A stretch of 32,249 nt of DNA from Alphaproteobacteria bacterium casp-alpha6. GTDB taxonomy: Bacteria; Pseudomonadota; Alphaproteobacteria; Rhodobacterales; Rhodobacteraceae. The translations under genes were made by a program, and so were the position numbers. A model generated the notes under the pieces. That model was not told the DNA's origin. It was given only the letters and a program-made list of their open reading frames with translations, and ran no database searches. The stretch spans positions 1-32,249 of the forward strand of contig LFER01000011.1 of assembly GCA_001510135.1 (NCBI GenBank), written 5' to 3'. Positions 16,006-22,951 of the stretch are shown piece by piece. How positions within the stretch are numbered: position 1 is the first letter of the stretch; the number at the start of each line of letters is the position of its first letter.

Positions 16006-16890
16006 TTATAGTCCGTTAACAGGCACCTTGAGCACCGGGTTTCCGTCTTTGTCTCTTGGAACTTCACCGGCGCGCATATTGACCTGCAACGATGGAATAA
16101 TCAGTTTTGGCATCGCAAGCTGTGCATCCCGCTCCGTACGGAATTTCACAAATTCTTCTTTTGTTTTTCCTGCACCCACGTGGATGTTATAGGCCTTTTC
16201 ATCCGCAACCGTGGTTTCCCACTGAATGTCACGTCCGTTGGGGCCATAATCGTGGCACATGAACAACCGCGTTTCGTCGGGCAATGCGAGCACTTTCATG
16301 ATACTGTCATAAAGCTCCTCAGCGCTACCACCGGGGAAATCACATCGGGCCGATCCCCCATCCGGCATGAAAAGCGTATCTCCGACAAAGGCGGCATCCC
16401 CCATGACATGAACCATGCAGGCTGGCGTGTGGCCTGGTGTCGACATTACAAAACACCGCATGTCGCCAACAGAATAAACATCGCCATCGTCGAACAATTT
16501 ATCAAATTGTGAACCATCGCGCTGAAACTCGGTGCCTTCGTTAAACACTTTGCCAAACACTTCTTGTACGACCGTAATCTTGGCCCCAACGCCGATCTTT
16601 CCGCCAAGTTTTTGCTGAATATAGGGTGCCGCGCTCAGGTGATCAGCATGCACATGTGTTTCGATGATCCATTCAAGGCTTAAGCTTTGCTTCTCAATGT
16701 ATTTGATAAGTTTATCTGCATGCTCAAAGGTTATACGCCCTGCCGCGTAATCAATATCCATGACACTGTCGATGATGGCACAAGAGCTGCTTGAAGGATC
16801 TTTCACGATGTAACTTATCGTATTTGTTGCTTCATCGAAAAAGGCCTGAACATCAGGTTTCGTGGTCATATCGACGGGATAGGTGGTCAT
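16006..16890 (-). CDS. Persulfide dioxygenase, ETHE1/Blh-like metallo-beta-lactamase fold
   Basis: This 294-residue cytoplasmic mono-iron enzyme is expected to convert glutathione persulfide plus oxygen to sulfite and glutathione. The metal motif is THVHADHLSA (His79, His81, Asp83, His84), with His154 in TPGHTPACMVHV, Asp171 in FVGDTLF and His213 in CHDYGPNGR. In ETHE1 the iron uses one His from each of the first two motifs plus the Asp, and these positions are kept. GGAGAT precedes the ATG at good spacing. It sits directly upstream of the SQR fusion, the same pairing seen in BigR/SQR-PDO operons. The function is well supported by family and context. Confidence 0.92.
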   Translation of the reverse strand: MTTYPVDMTTKPDVQAFFDEATNTISYIVKDPSSSSCAIIDSVMDIDYAAGRITFEHADKLIKYIEKQSLSLEWIIETHVHADHLSAAPYIQQKLGGKIGVGAKITVVQEVFGKVFNEGTEFQRDGSQFDKLFDDGDVYSVGDMRCFVMSTPGHTPACMVHVMGDAAFVGDTLFMPDGGSARCDFPGGSAEELYDSIMKVLALPDETRLFMCHDYGPNGRDIQWETTVADEKAYNIHVGAGKTKEEFVKFRTERDAQLAMPKLIIPSLQVNMRAGEVPRDKDGNPVLKVPVNGL

Positions 16891-16921
16891 CTTAATCTCC
16901 TATTTTGTCACTTCTGCGGCG

Positions 16922-17506
16922 TTAATTGGTTAGGTGCATCATACGTTCGTGGACTGCAGCCATACCACGATCCACCATATCTGTGACTTCGGCGGCATGT
17001 GTGTGAAGCGCTGCGATCACATCTTTGTCTTCGGATATTTGCGTGATGATAAGGCTATTACCTTCTACTTCACTGGTGGTGATGATTCTGTCTCCATGTG
17101 AAAACAGTGCATCCAACGTTGGGCTTTGAATTAAGATTTTTGGGTCATCCTTGGCTTCGACGCGACCCATCATGCCGATCGCATGGCTGACCAATACATC
17201 CATCACTTCTGGATCGCTGGATCGGGTGACCGTGCGAATGCCATTTGGTAACATTTCCACTTCTCGGGTGAGTGTTTCGAATTTTTTGAACAAGATTGCA
17301 ATTTCTTTGCTTTCCTCAGGAGAGGCATTTTCCCCCTTTAATCCGGGCATATCTGTAACATCATGAGCATGAATATTGTGATCAGCATGCATTTTTTGAT
17401 GTGCCAGATGCATCGCCTCATAGGAAGGGTTGAACAGGGTCAGCGTCGCCGCCCCCCCAGCGATCAGAACAATAAGTGCCAGCAAAGAGATGCGTGTTTT
17501 GCTCAT
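16922..17506 (-). CDS. His-rich membrane-anchored periplasmic protein of unknown function
   Basis: I do not recognise a named family. The 194-residue protein has a hydrophobic anchor or signal at residues 6-25 and a predicted periplasmic body. Six histidines lie within residues 33-48 (MHLAHQKMHADHNIHAH), and the C-terminus holds ALHTHAAEVTDMVDRGMAAV followed by HERMMH, which looks like a metal- or haem-contacting helix. ATG 17506 is chosen because it overlaps the stop of the YeeE/YedE gene as ATGA and restores the signal peptide; the frame is open further upstream but only as a shadow of that gene. The persulfide dioxygenase follows 31 bp later. A role in metal or sulfur handling in the periplasm is inferred from context. 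Confidence 0.75.
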   Translation of the reverse strand: MSKTRISLLALIVLIAGGAATLTLFNPSYEAMHLAHQKMHADHNIHAHDVTDMPGLKGENASPEESKEIAILFKKFETLTREVEMLPNGIRTVTRSSDPEVMDVLVSHAIGMMGRVEAKDDPKILIQSPTLDALFSHGDRIITTSEVEGNSLIITQISEDKDVIAALHTHAAEVTDMVDRGMAAVHERMMHLTN

Positions 17507-17931
17507 GATACAGCTGCCTTTTGAGCTGGCGCAAAAATCCGGCGTAGCGCAAATCCAGCAATAGCCGCGGCGAGGAAAAGCGCCACCTCCCAGCGCCCGG
17601 TGCCAAGTGCCGGTATTGCAGCGCCGGGACAAAATCCCGCAATACCCCAACCGACCCCAAATAGGGCAGACCCACCTATTAAACGGCGGTCAATCATTTT
17701 TGACTCTGGGACATGAAAATAGTCACCAAACATCGGTTTGGAACGTTTTAAAACGATCCGATATCCAAAGAAGGTGACGACCAAAGCACCACCCATCACA
17801 AAAGCAAGGCTAGGATCCCAAGTTCCTGCGATATCAAAAAAATTCAGAACTTTGGCTGGATCCATCATTCCGGATATCGAAATACCAATTCCAAACACCA
17901 GACCAGAAATAAGCGCGGATAAAAGTTTCAT
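17503..17931 (-). CDS. YeeE/YedE-family (PmpB-like) sulfur transport half protein
   Basis: This 142-residue inner-membrane protein has about four helices and is half the size of full YeeE transporters. It carries the family motif GIAGFCPGAAIPALGTG with Cys101, which in YeeE-type channels relays thiosulfate or sulfane sulfur. ATG 17931 is used because it starts 2 bp after the preceding half-gene stop and begins with a proper membrane helix; upstream in-frame codons only read through the other gene. It overlaps the His-rich protein gene by 4 bp. Together with the preceding gene it should form a two-part YeeE channel. Confidence 0.87.
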   Translation of the reverse strand: MKLLSALISGLVFGIGISISGMMDPAKVLNFFDIAGTWDPSLAFVMGGALVVTFFGYRIVLKRSKPMFGDYFHVPESKMIDRRLIGGSALFGVGWGIAGFCPGAAIPALGTGRWEVALFLAAAIAGFALRRIFAPAQKAAVS

Positions 17932-17933
17932 CT

Positions 17934-18365
17934 CTATGCTCCCACTACGTGACGTATGATATACAAAGTAATGACCCCAGTCGCCATAAAGGTTGGGACG
18001 GCAACCAGAGAACGCACAGACAATCGCGATAAGCCGCAGACCCCGTGACCTGAGGTGCATCCAGACCCAAGACTTGCGCCAAATCCAACAATCACGCCCC
18101 CCAGGACAATCATGAACGGGCTGATCGGAACATTCACATCGGGCATTTTCCCAGTGAACAGGAAAATCAGAATTGGCGCCGCGATCATGCCAAGGATCAT
18201 GGCGGCGCGCCATTTCAACTCTTCTCTGTCTTCAGCGAAAATAGTACCTGAGAGAATACCGGTCGCCCCAAGAATACGCCCGAGACTGAGCATCAAAAGG
18301 ACCGCGCCTAGGCCAATGGCCAAGCCACCGCCAAAAGAGGATATTGGTTTAAACACTGTTACCAT
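17934..18365 (-). CDS. YeeE/YedE-family (PmpA-like) sulfur transport half protein
   Basis: This 143-residue inner-membrane protein has about four helices and the signature GSGCTSGHGVCGLSRLS with Cys103 and Cys110, the conserved cysteine-bearing loop of YeeE/YedE proteins. Homologues import thiosulfate or handle sulfane sulfur across the membrane. The start follows GGGGAAAG. It is the first gene of the sulfide-oxidation operon: a predicted -10 and a palindrome lie 35-75 bp upstream. The next half gene starts 2 bp after its stop. Substrate is inferred from family and neighbours. Confidence 0.88.
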   Translation of the reverse strand: MVTVFKPISSFGGGLAIGLGAVLLMLSLGRILGATGILSGTIFAEDREELKWRAAMILGMIAAPILIFLFTGKMPDVNVPISPFMIVLGGVIVGFGASLGSGCTSGHGVCGLSRLSVRSLVAVPTFMATGVITLYIIRHVVGA

Positions 18366-18398
18366 CGATCTTTCCCCACTTCGTTAAGTTTCGTTCTG

Positions 18399-18404
18399 AA
18401 TATA
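18399..18404 (-). promoter_or_regulatory. Candidate -10 element of the sulfide-oxidation operon
   Basis: The minus strand reads GTTATATTC here, giving a TATATT hexamer 34 bp upstream of the first YeeE/YedE start codon. Seventeen bases further upstream the -35 position reads CACTGA, a poor match. A weak -35 with a palindrome covering it is typical of an activator-dependent promoter. Confidence 0.4.
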
Positions 18405-18419
18405 ACTTAAAAAAAACCA

Positions 18420-18442
18420 TTTCAGTGACAATGTCACTTAAA
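18420..18442. promoter_or_regulatory. Palindromic operator, likely Crp/Fnr-type site
   Basis: AGTGACA-A-TGTCACT (18424-18438) is a perfect inverted repeat. It is flanked by TTT on one side and AAA on the other, making a 23-bp near-palindrome with one mismatch per arm. Its centre (18431) lies about 39 bp upstream of the predicted transcription start, the class II activator position. The half-site GTGA resembles CRP-family half-sites, although the spacing is one base shorter than the classical CRP site. A Crp/Fnr gene lies immediately upstream, so it is the obvious candidate binder. Confidence 0.55.
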
Positions 18443-18452
18443 GTTAAAAAAT

Positions 18453-18470
18453 ACTCACCCGAGGGTGAGT
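18453..18470 (-). terminator. Rho-independent terminator at the end of the Crp/Fnr gene
   Basis: ACTCACCC and GGGTGAGT form a perfect 8-bp stem with a 2-base loop. It overlaps the last codons and stop of the regulator gene and is followed on the minus strand by ATTTTTT. An A/T run on the other side makes it potentially bidirectional. It separates the regulator transcript from the downstream sulfur operon. Confidence 0.8.
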
Positions 18471-19123
18471 TTTTTAAGCGCGGCCTTGTCCTGAAGTGTG
18501 ATGCGCCCACGAGACTGCAAAATCATAGCCCGCCTTTGAAAATCATGAAGCACCCGTGAGATAACTTCGCGTGCCGTCCCCAATTCCCCCGCCAGCAATT
18601 GATGCGTTGTCTGGATTTCTTTTTGATTACCCGCCAATATCAGCAACCGCTCTGCCAAACGCACGTCTATTCGACCAAAAGCCACGTCATCTACAACCCG
18701 CAAAAGATCAATTAAGCGGCGCGAATAGGCCGCAAAGACAAATTTCCGAAATGCTTCTTCTTCGGCGACCAGTTTGTCAAAATCCTGCTTGGGCAGTTTT
18801 ATCAAAATGACATCCGTTTCCGCCACACCCTCTGCGTTATAGGCTTCCTCGGCAAGCATGCAGGCGGTGGTCAGAACGCAACTGTCTCCCGCATCAATAC
18901 GATACAACACGATTTCACGACCGACCTCTGAACTCTGGGACACTCTTATGCGCCCTTCATATAGAAACAAAAGGCTGTCAGGCATATGCGTTGGGCTGAA
19001 AATAACCTCTCCAGCTTTAACGCGAATTGCGCGACCCACCGTTGTCAAGCGATCTTGCACCGGTCGGGGAAGACCTGCGGTCCCCGCAAAACGATCTGTC
19101 CAGTTGTCAATTTTCATTTTCAC
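18455..19123 (-). CDS. Crp/Fnr-family transcriptional regulator, candidate sulfane-sulfur sensor
   Basis: This 222-residue DNA-binding regulator has an N-terminal cyclic-nucleotide-type beta barrel (about 25-120), a long dimerisation helix and a C-terminal winged helix (TTHQLLAGELGTAREVISRV, about 172-192). It contains exactly two cysteines, Cys82 and Cys88, in GDSCVLTTACML, and lacks the N-terminal cysteine set that binds the FNR iron-sulfur cluster. A paired-thiol switch responding to persulfides is therefore attractive, but unproven. The start is GTG 19123; an ATG two codons later (19117) is equally possible. The gene has its own terminator and is followed by an operator-like palindrome and the sulfide operon, which it probably controls. 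Confidence 0.85.
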   Translation of the reverse strand: MKMKIDNWTDRFAGTAGLPRPVQDRLTTVGRAIRVKAGEVIFSPTHMPDSLLFLYEGRIRVSQSSEVGREIVLYRIDAGDSCVLTTACMLAEEAYNAEGVAETDVILIKLPKQDFDKLVAEEEAFRKFVFAAYSRRLIDLLRVVDDVAFGRIDVRLAERLLILAGNQKEIQTTHQLLAGELGTAREVISRVLHDFQRRAMILQSRGRITLQDKAALKKLTLG

Positions 19124-19254
19124 TTCCGAATTGGGGCAACATAACCATCCTCAATTGGAGAGATGCGCGTTATGGGATCATCGCGTTTTGGTGCAGCATC
19201 TGCAAGGGTCAGACGATCAAGAACTCTCAAAAACGCATCCGCAGCGTCATGCAA
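19120..19254 (-). CDS. Possible small ORF or gene remnant coupled to the Crp/Fnr gene
   Basis: From TTG 19254 a 44-residue frame runs to a TGA that overlaps the regulator start as GTGA. The composition looks protein-like (for example ADAFLRVLDRLTLADAA and ISPIEDGYVAPIRK), but there is no clear ribosome-binding site and an in-frame stop lies a short way upstream. It may be the tail of a decayed gene. I do not recognise the sequence. Confidence 0.2.
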   Translation of the reverse strand: MHDAADAFLRVLDRLTLADAAPKRDDPITRISPIEDGYVAPIRK

Positions 19255-19423
19255 CGCATTTGGTAAGGGACAATTTCAAACCAAAGGACTAGTAATTCTA
19301 GCAAATTAAAAAACTCTACGACGTCAAATGTACGTTTTATAAAGAACGCCAGAGCACGACCTACTTTTTCAAGCAATTCGATCCGTCCTTTTTGACACAA
19401 TTTCACAGAGGCGGAACAAAGTC
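19124..19423. other. Intergenic region between TPR-OGT gene and Crp/Fnr gene
   Basis: About 300 bases that must carry the regulator promoter in the 19260-19400 part. Apart from the doubtful 44-residue ORF next to the regulator, I see no gene. No strong hairpin with a T-run follows the glycosyltransferase stop at 19424. Confidence 0.4.
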
Positions 19424-21061
19424 TTAGGCAGGTACATAAATTACCTTGGGCTTTTCACTCCTTAGAAAGATCTGATTGGCCTGTTGAAATCCGTTTTCCA
19501 AATGTCGGGTGAATAAGGCCGTATTGAATAGGGGTGATGTGGTGCGGTTCCTGTCCAGCTTTTGCTTTATGGATCCAAGAAATGTCGGCTCCGTTGCGCA
19601 TTTCAGAGCCAAATCTTCATACTCTTGAGAGGTTTTTGTGACCAATTCCGATAAACCGACAGAACAAAGAAGGCTGCCGGCCATCCGCGCGGTATATCCC
19701 TGACCTGATTTTGTGATCACTGGCAATCCGGCCCACAATGCATTGCTCGCTGTGGCACCCGCATTGTAAATGAAGGTGTCAAGAAACAGATCCGCTTGCC
19801 GAAATTGGGCGAGATATTTTTCATGTGATACCTTCGGGGCGAACACAAGTCGATCTTCTGAAATGCCTCGGCTCTTAGCCTCCTTGATGAGTGACTCTTT
19901 TGCCCAAATATTGCTCTCAGAGAGCCAGAGAACACTTCGTTCAACTTGGTGCAAAAGCCGCATCCAAATATCAAATTCATTTGGCGAAATTTTGTAGGTG
20001 TTATTTATGGCGCAATAAACAAATCCGTCATCCGGCAAACCCAAATCTGAGCGCCCTTGTGTCTCTTCTGCAATTGGCAATGTATCGTCTTGCGCTTGAT
20101 AGTGATGAGGTAAATAAATCGGTTTTTCTGTGTAAAAATCCTGATGATCTGGTGGGATAAGATGAGTATCAGCAATGATATAATCCATAAATTCCGCACC
20201 CATTGTTCCGGGGTAGCCAAGATAATTTATCTGAACCGGAGCAATACGTTGCGCAAACAACGATGTGCGACCCCCTTTGGTATGACCTGTTAAGTCAATA
20301 GCGATGTCCAACGCGTCCTTTTTTAAAACACGAATTGCCGCTTCATCGCTCATTATGTTGAGATCCCGGAATTGGTCAAAAGACGCAATCATGCGTGCCC
20401 GCATCGAATCCTCTTCAGGGGTTGCGATGCTGTAGCCAAAGATTTCAAATTCACTTCGATCATGGGTTTCAAGGACCTTGGCCATCAGATAGGCAACAGG
20501 GTGACTTTTGAATTCCGCTGAAAAATATCCAATCCTGAGTTTTGCCCTCTGAGACCTTTGTAGGATCCGTTGACCGATCGATGAATTGAATTTCGCCTTG
20601 CAAAAAATCTCGGATCTCTGCCGGTGACGTTCTGGGCTGTCTTCCAAAGGCAGCGCTGAAAATGGTAAAATTTCTTGATCAGATCGTCCCAGTATGGGGA
20701 TTTTTGGCCGGTCTTTTTCAATCCCGTCCCAGTCGCAGACTTTTGCAAGAAGGTTTAATTTTTGTACCCTTATGGCGTGGTTATCAGAATCAAGGCTAAG
20801 AGCAACAGTACAAGCATCAATTGCTTTGTCAAATGCGCCCTGATCAGCAAGAATGTCGCCAAGGTTGGCATGAAATTTAGCGTTATCAGGCTCTAGCGAT
20901 ACCGCCACTTCAATGGCCTTTTGTGCATCTTCCAAACGGCCTTGATGGCTGAGGGCATTGGAAAGGTTGTTGTAGGCATCCGTTGCTTTTGGATTTAGAG
21001 AAATCGCAGTGAGGTAGGCGTCTTCGGCATCCTTATAATCCCCAGTGTCAAAAATATACAT
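19424..21061 (-). CDS. TPR-OGT (SPINDLY-type) glycosyltransferase, C-terminal part of a frameshifted gene
   Basis: This segment encodes the last TPR units and the catalytic GT41 domain, the O-GlcNAc-transferase family that glycosylates protein Ser/Thr. About three TPRs come first (for example AYNNLSNALSHQGRLEDAQ). The catalytic region begins at KLRIGYFSAEFKSHPVAYLM with the conserved His, then IDLTGHTKGGR, APVQINYLGYPGTMG and DLFLDTFIYNAGATASNALW with GLPVITKSGQ. ATG 21061 is the nearest start, but the protein is continuous in sense with the upstream frame: joining them across an A5 run (plus strand 21050-21054) rebuilds an uninterrupted TPR (LGNVYF then DTGDYKDAEDAY). The original product would be about 810 residues. 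The substrate protein is unknown; in bacteria flagellin or surface proteins are typical. Confidence 0.78.
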   Translation of the reverse strand: MYIFDTGDYKDAEDAYLTAISLNPKATDAYNNLSNALSHQGRLEDAQKAIEVAVSLEPDNAKFHANLGDILADQGAFDKAIDACTVALSLDSDNHAIRVQKLNLLAKVCDWDGIEKDRPKIPILGRSDQEILPFSALPLEDSPERHRQRSEIFCKAKFNSSIGQRILQRSQRAKLRIGYFSAEFKSHPVAYLMAKVLETHDRSEFEIFGYSIATPEEDSMRARMIASFDQFRDLNIMSDEAAIRVLKKDALDIAIDLTGHTKGGRTSLFAQRIAPVQINYLGYPGTMGAEFMDYIIADTHLIPPDHQDFYTEKPIYLPHHYQAQDDTLPIAEETQGRSDLGLPDDGFVYCAINNTYKISPNEFDIWMRLLHQVERSVLWLSESNIWAKESLIKEAKSRGISEDRLVFAPKVSHEKYLAQFRQADLFLDTFIYNAGATASNALWAGLPVITKSGQGYTARMAGSLLCSVGLSELVTKTSQEYEDLALKCATEPTFLGSIKQKLDRNRTTSPLFNTALFTRHLENGFQQANQIFLRSEKPKVIYVPA

Positions 21062-21902
21062 TGCCAAGATTAATATACGTCTGCGGATCCGTCGGTTCCA
21101 AATGGATCGCAGATTTATAGGCTTTGATCGCGTCCTCAATGTGGCCAGCAGACTGCAATGTCACTCCCATGTTTGCATAAATCTTCGGGTGACTTTTATG
21201 CCGGTCAAGAGCGGATCGGTAGACTTCCAATGCTGCCTCAAAGCTGCCTTGATCCTGAAGACCCGCGCCCATGTTAAGAACAGCTTGTAAATGGTTTGGG
21301 TCAAGGCGCAGGGCGTTTTGATACGCTTCCAGAGCTTGATCCAAATGCCCCTGTGCTTTGAGAGTATTTCCCAAATTGACAAACGCATCTGGATAATCCG
21401 GCTTAAGCAGCAGCGCTTTTTGAAAGGTTGCAATGGCGTCTTCAAGCAATCCCTGATCCTTAAGTGCTACACCAAGGTTTAGGTAGCCTGTCACATTCAT
21501 GGGATCCAATTTTGTGACGCGCTCGAATGCGAGTGTTGCTTCAGATGTGCGCCCCAGCCCCTTGCAAGCCGCCCCAAGGACGTTCCAAACCAAAGGGTCA
21601 TCCCCAGTCTTGAACAAAATAGATTGCGCAAAAGTGATTACGTCTTCCAACTGTCCGGTCTGATAAAGTTCAATTAATTTATTAAGGTCGGACTGCGATA
21701 TATCAGGCTCAGGTGCCATACCTTCACCCCTAGATATGTCCAATAGTCCTTTTTGGGCCCGCGTATTCTTTGGAAAACGCAACAAGACCTCTTCATAAAG
21801 CTGGCGCGCCTGCTGCCATTCGCCTTTTTTTGCGTGGCTCTGGGCTTTCATCAAAGCTCTATCGACTGATAACTTTGTCATACAGTTAAGCTTCCAGCCC
21901 AT
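21048..21902 (-). CDS. TPR-OGT glycosyltransferase, N-terminal TPR part of a frameshifted gene
   Basis: The 284 residues are almost entirely tetratricopeptide repeats of 34 residues, with repeated phrases such as INLGNVY, AYQNALRLDPNH and NLGVALKDQG. The frame stops at TGA 21048-21050 in the middle of a repeat, and the next frame continues the same repeat without loss. It is therefore the scaffold half of the GT41 protein described at 19424-21061 and overlaps it by 14 bp. As sequenced it could make a soluble TPR-only protein. Reading UUU-U-GAC, with one U skipped, would restore the full enzyme. An alternative start further in is possible, but the first TPR-like residues begin soon after this ATG. 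Confidence 0.75.
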   Translation of the reverse strand: MGWKLNCMTKLSVDRALMKAQSHAKKGEWQQARQLYEEVLLRFPKNTRAQKGLLDISRGEGMAPEPDISQSDLNKLIELYQTGQLEDVITFAQSILFKTGDDPLVWNVLGAACKGLGRTSEATLAFERVTKLDPMNVTGYLNLGVALKDQGLLEDAIATFQKALLLKPDYPDAFVNLGNTLKAQGHLDQALEAYQNALRLDPNHLQAVLNMGAGLQDQGSFEAALEVYRSALDRHKSHPKIYANMGVTLQSAGHIEDAIKAYKSAIHLEPTDPQTYINLGNVYF

Positions 21903-22075
21903 TTGCGTCCCCAGCGCGGGATACCACGTTTAATTTTCCAGCAGACTACATGCGAAAAATCAGCAAGTTTCATGCCAGCCGTGCACCAGATCGATCGAAG
22001 GATCCTCTCGGCACCCCTAAAGGCGCGCTGACGCGGTAAAGACTTGAAAAATCAATCCGCCATTTAAAGAGGGCC

Positions 22076-22948
22076 CTATGTCAAACCAAGAAGCCTTGCA
22101 GCATTGCCTTTGATGATATCTGGGCGCAATTCATCTTTTATGGCGATCTTTTCAAAATCAGAAAGCCACCGTTCAGGAGCGATCATCGGCCAGTCTGATC
22201 CAAACAGAACTTTTTTCCGCAAAATCGAATTACAATATTTGATCAGGATGTCCGGAAAATATTTGGGTGACCAACCAGAGAGATCAATGTAGACATTGGG
22301 TTTATGTTGCGCGACGGCAAGCGCCTCTTCCTGCCATGGGAAAGATGGATGCGCGAGGATGATTTTCATTTCAGGAAAATCTACTGCCACATCATCCATA
22401 TACATCGGGTTGGAATACTTAAGCCGCATTCCATTTCCCCCCCGCATGCCTGATCCCACACCGGTTTGCCCTGTATGGAAAAGCGCAATACCGCCTTCTT
22501 CGGCAATGGCCTCATAAAGCCCGTAAGCCAAAGGGTCATTGGGATAAAACCCTTGCATTGTGGGGTGGAATTTGAACCCTTTGATGCCAAAATCCTTGAT
22601 CAGACGGCGGGCTTCGCGTTGACCCATTTTACCCTTATGCGGATCGATTGATGCAAAAGGAATTAGCACATCGTCATTTTCTGCCGCCAATTCAGCGACT
22701 TCTTCATTGGCAAAGCGACGGTATCCGGTTTCACGCTCTGCATCGACAGGAAATATAACAGCGGCAATGTTCTGGTCACGATAATGCTGGGCGGTTTCAG
22801 GCACTGTAGGCAGATGTTCCCATGGTGCCCGAAAATATTCTGCCATCGTTGCCTGAAGATCGTCATATCCATCATCCGAATGGCATCCACAGGGTTCTTC
22901 GGCATGTGTATGAAAATCAATGGCGCGAACGTTTTCTAGATCGATCAT
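22076..22948 (-). CDS. Amidohydrolase-family (ACMSD/resorcylate-decarboxylase-like) metal hydrolase
   Basis: This 290-residue soluble TIM-barrel enzyme belongs to the amidohydrolase-2 group, which includes aromatic decarboxylases and lactone or ring-fission hydrolases. The metal ligands are AIDFHTHAE (HxH near the N-terminus), KFHPTMQGF, ILAHPSFPW and the C-terminal FGSDWP aspartate. Length is typical. It starts 3 bp after the CoA-ligase stop and is the last gene of the crotonase-MarR-ligase operon, so it probably acts on an aromatic or acyl intermediate of the same route. Decarboxylation, hydrolysis or retro-aldol cleavage cannot be told apart from sequence. Confidence 0.83.
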   Translation of the reverse strand: MIDLENVRAIDFHTHAEEPCGCHSDDGYDDLQATMAEYFRAPWEHLPTVPETAQHYRDQNIAAVIFPVDAERETGYRRFANEEVAELAAENDDVLIPFASIDPHKGKMGQREARRLIKDFGIKGFKFHPTMQGFYPNDPLAYGLYEAIAEEGGIALFHTGQTGVGSGMRGGNGMRLKYSNPMYMDDVAVDFPEMKIILAHPSFPWQEEALAVAQHKPNVYIDLSGWSPKYFPDILIKYCNSILRKKVLFGSDWPMIAPERWLSDFEKIAIKDELRPDIIKGNAARLLGLT

Positions 22949-22951
22949 GTC

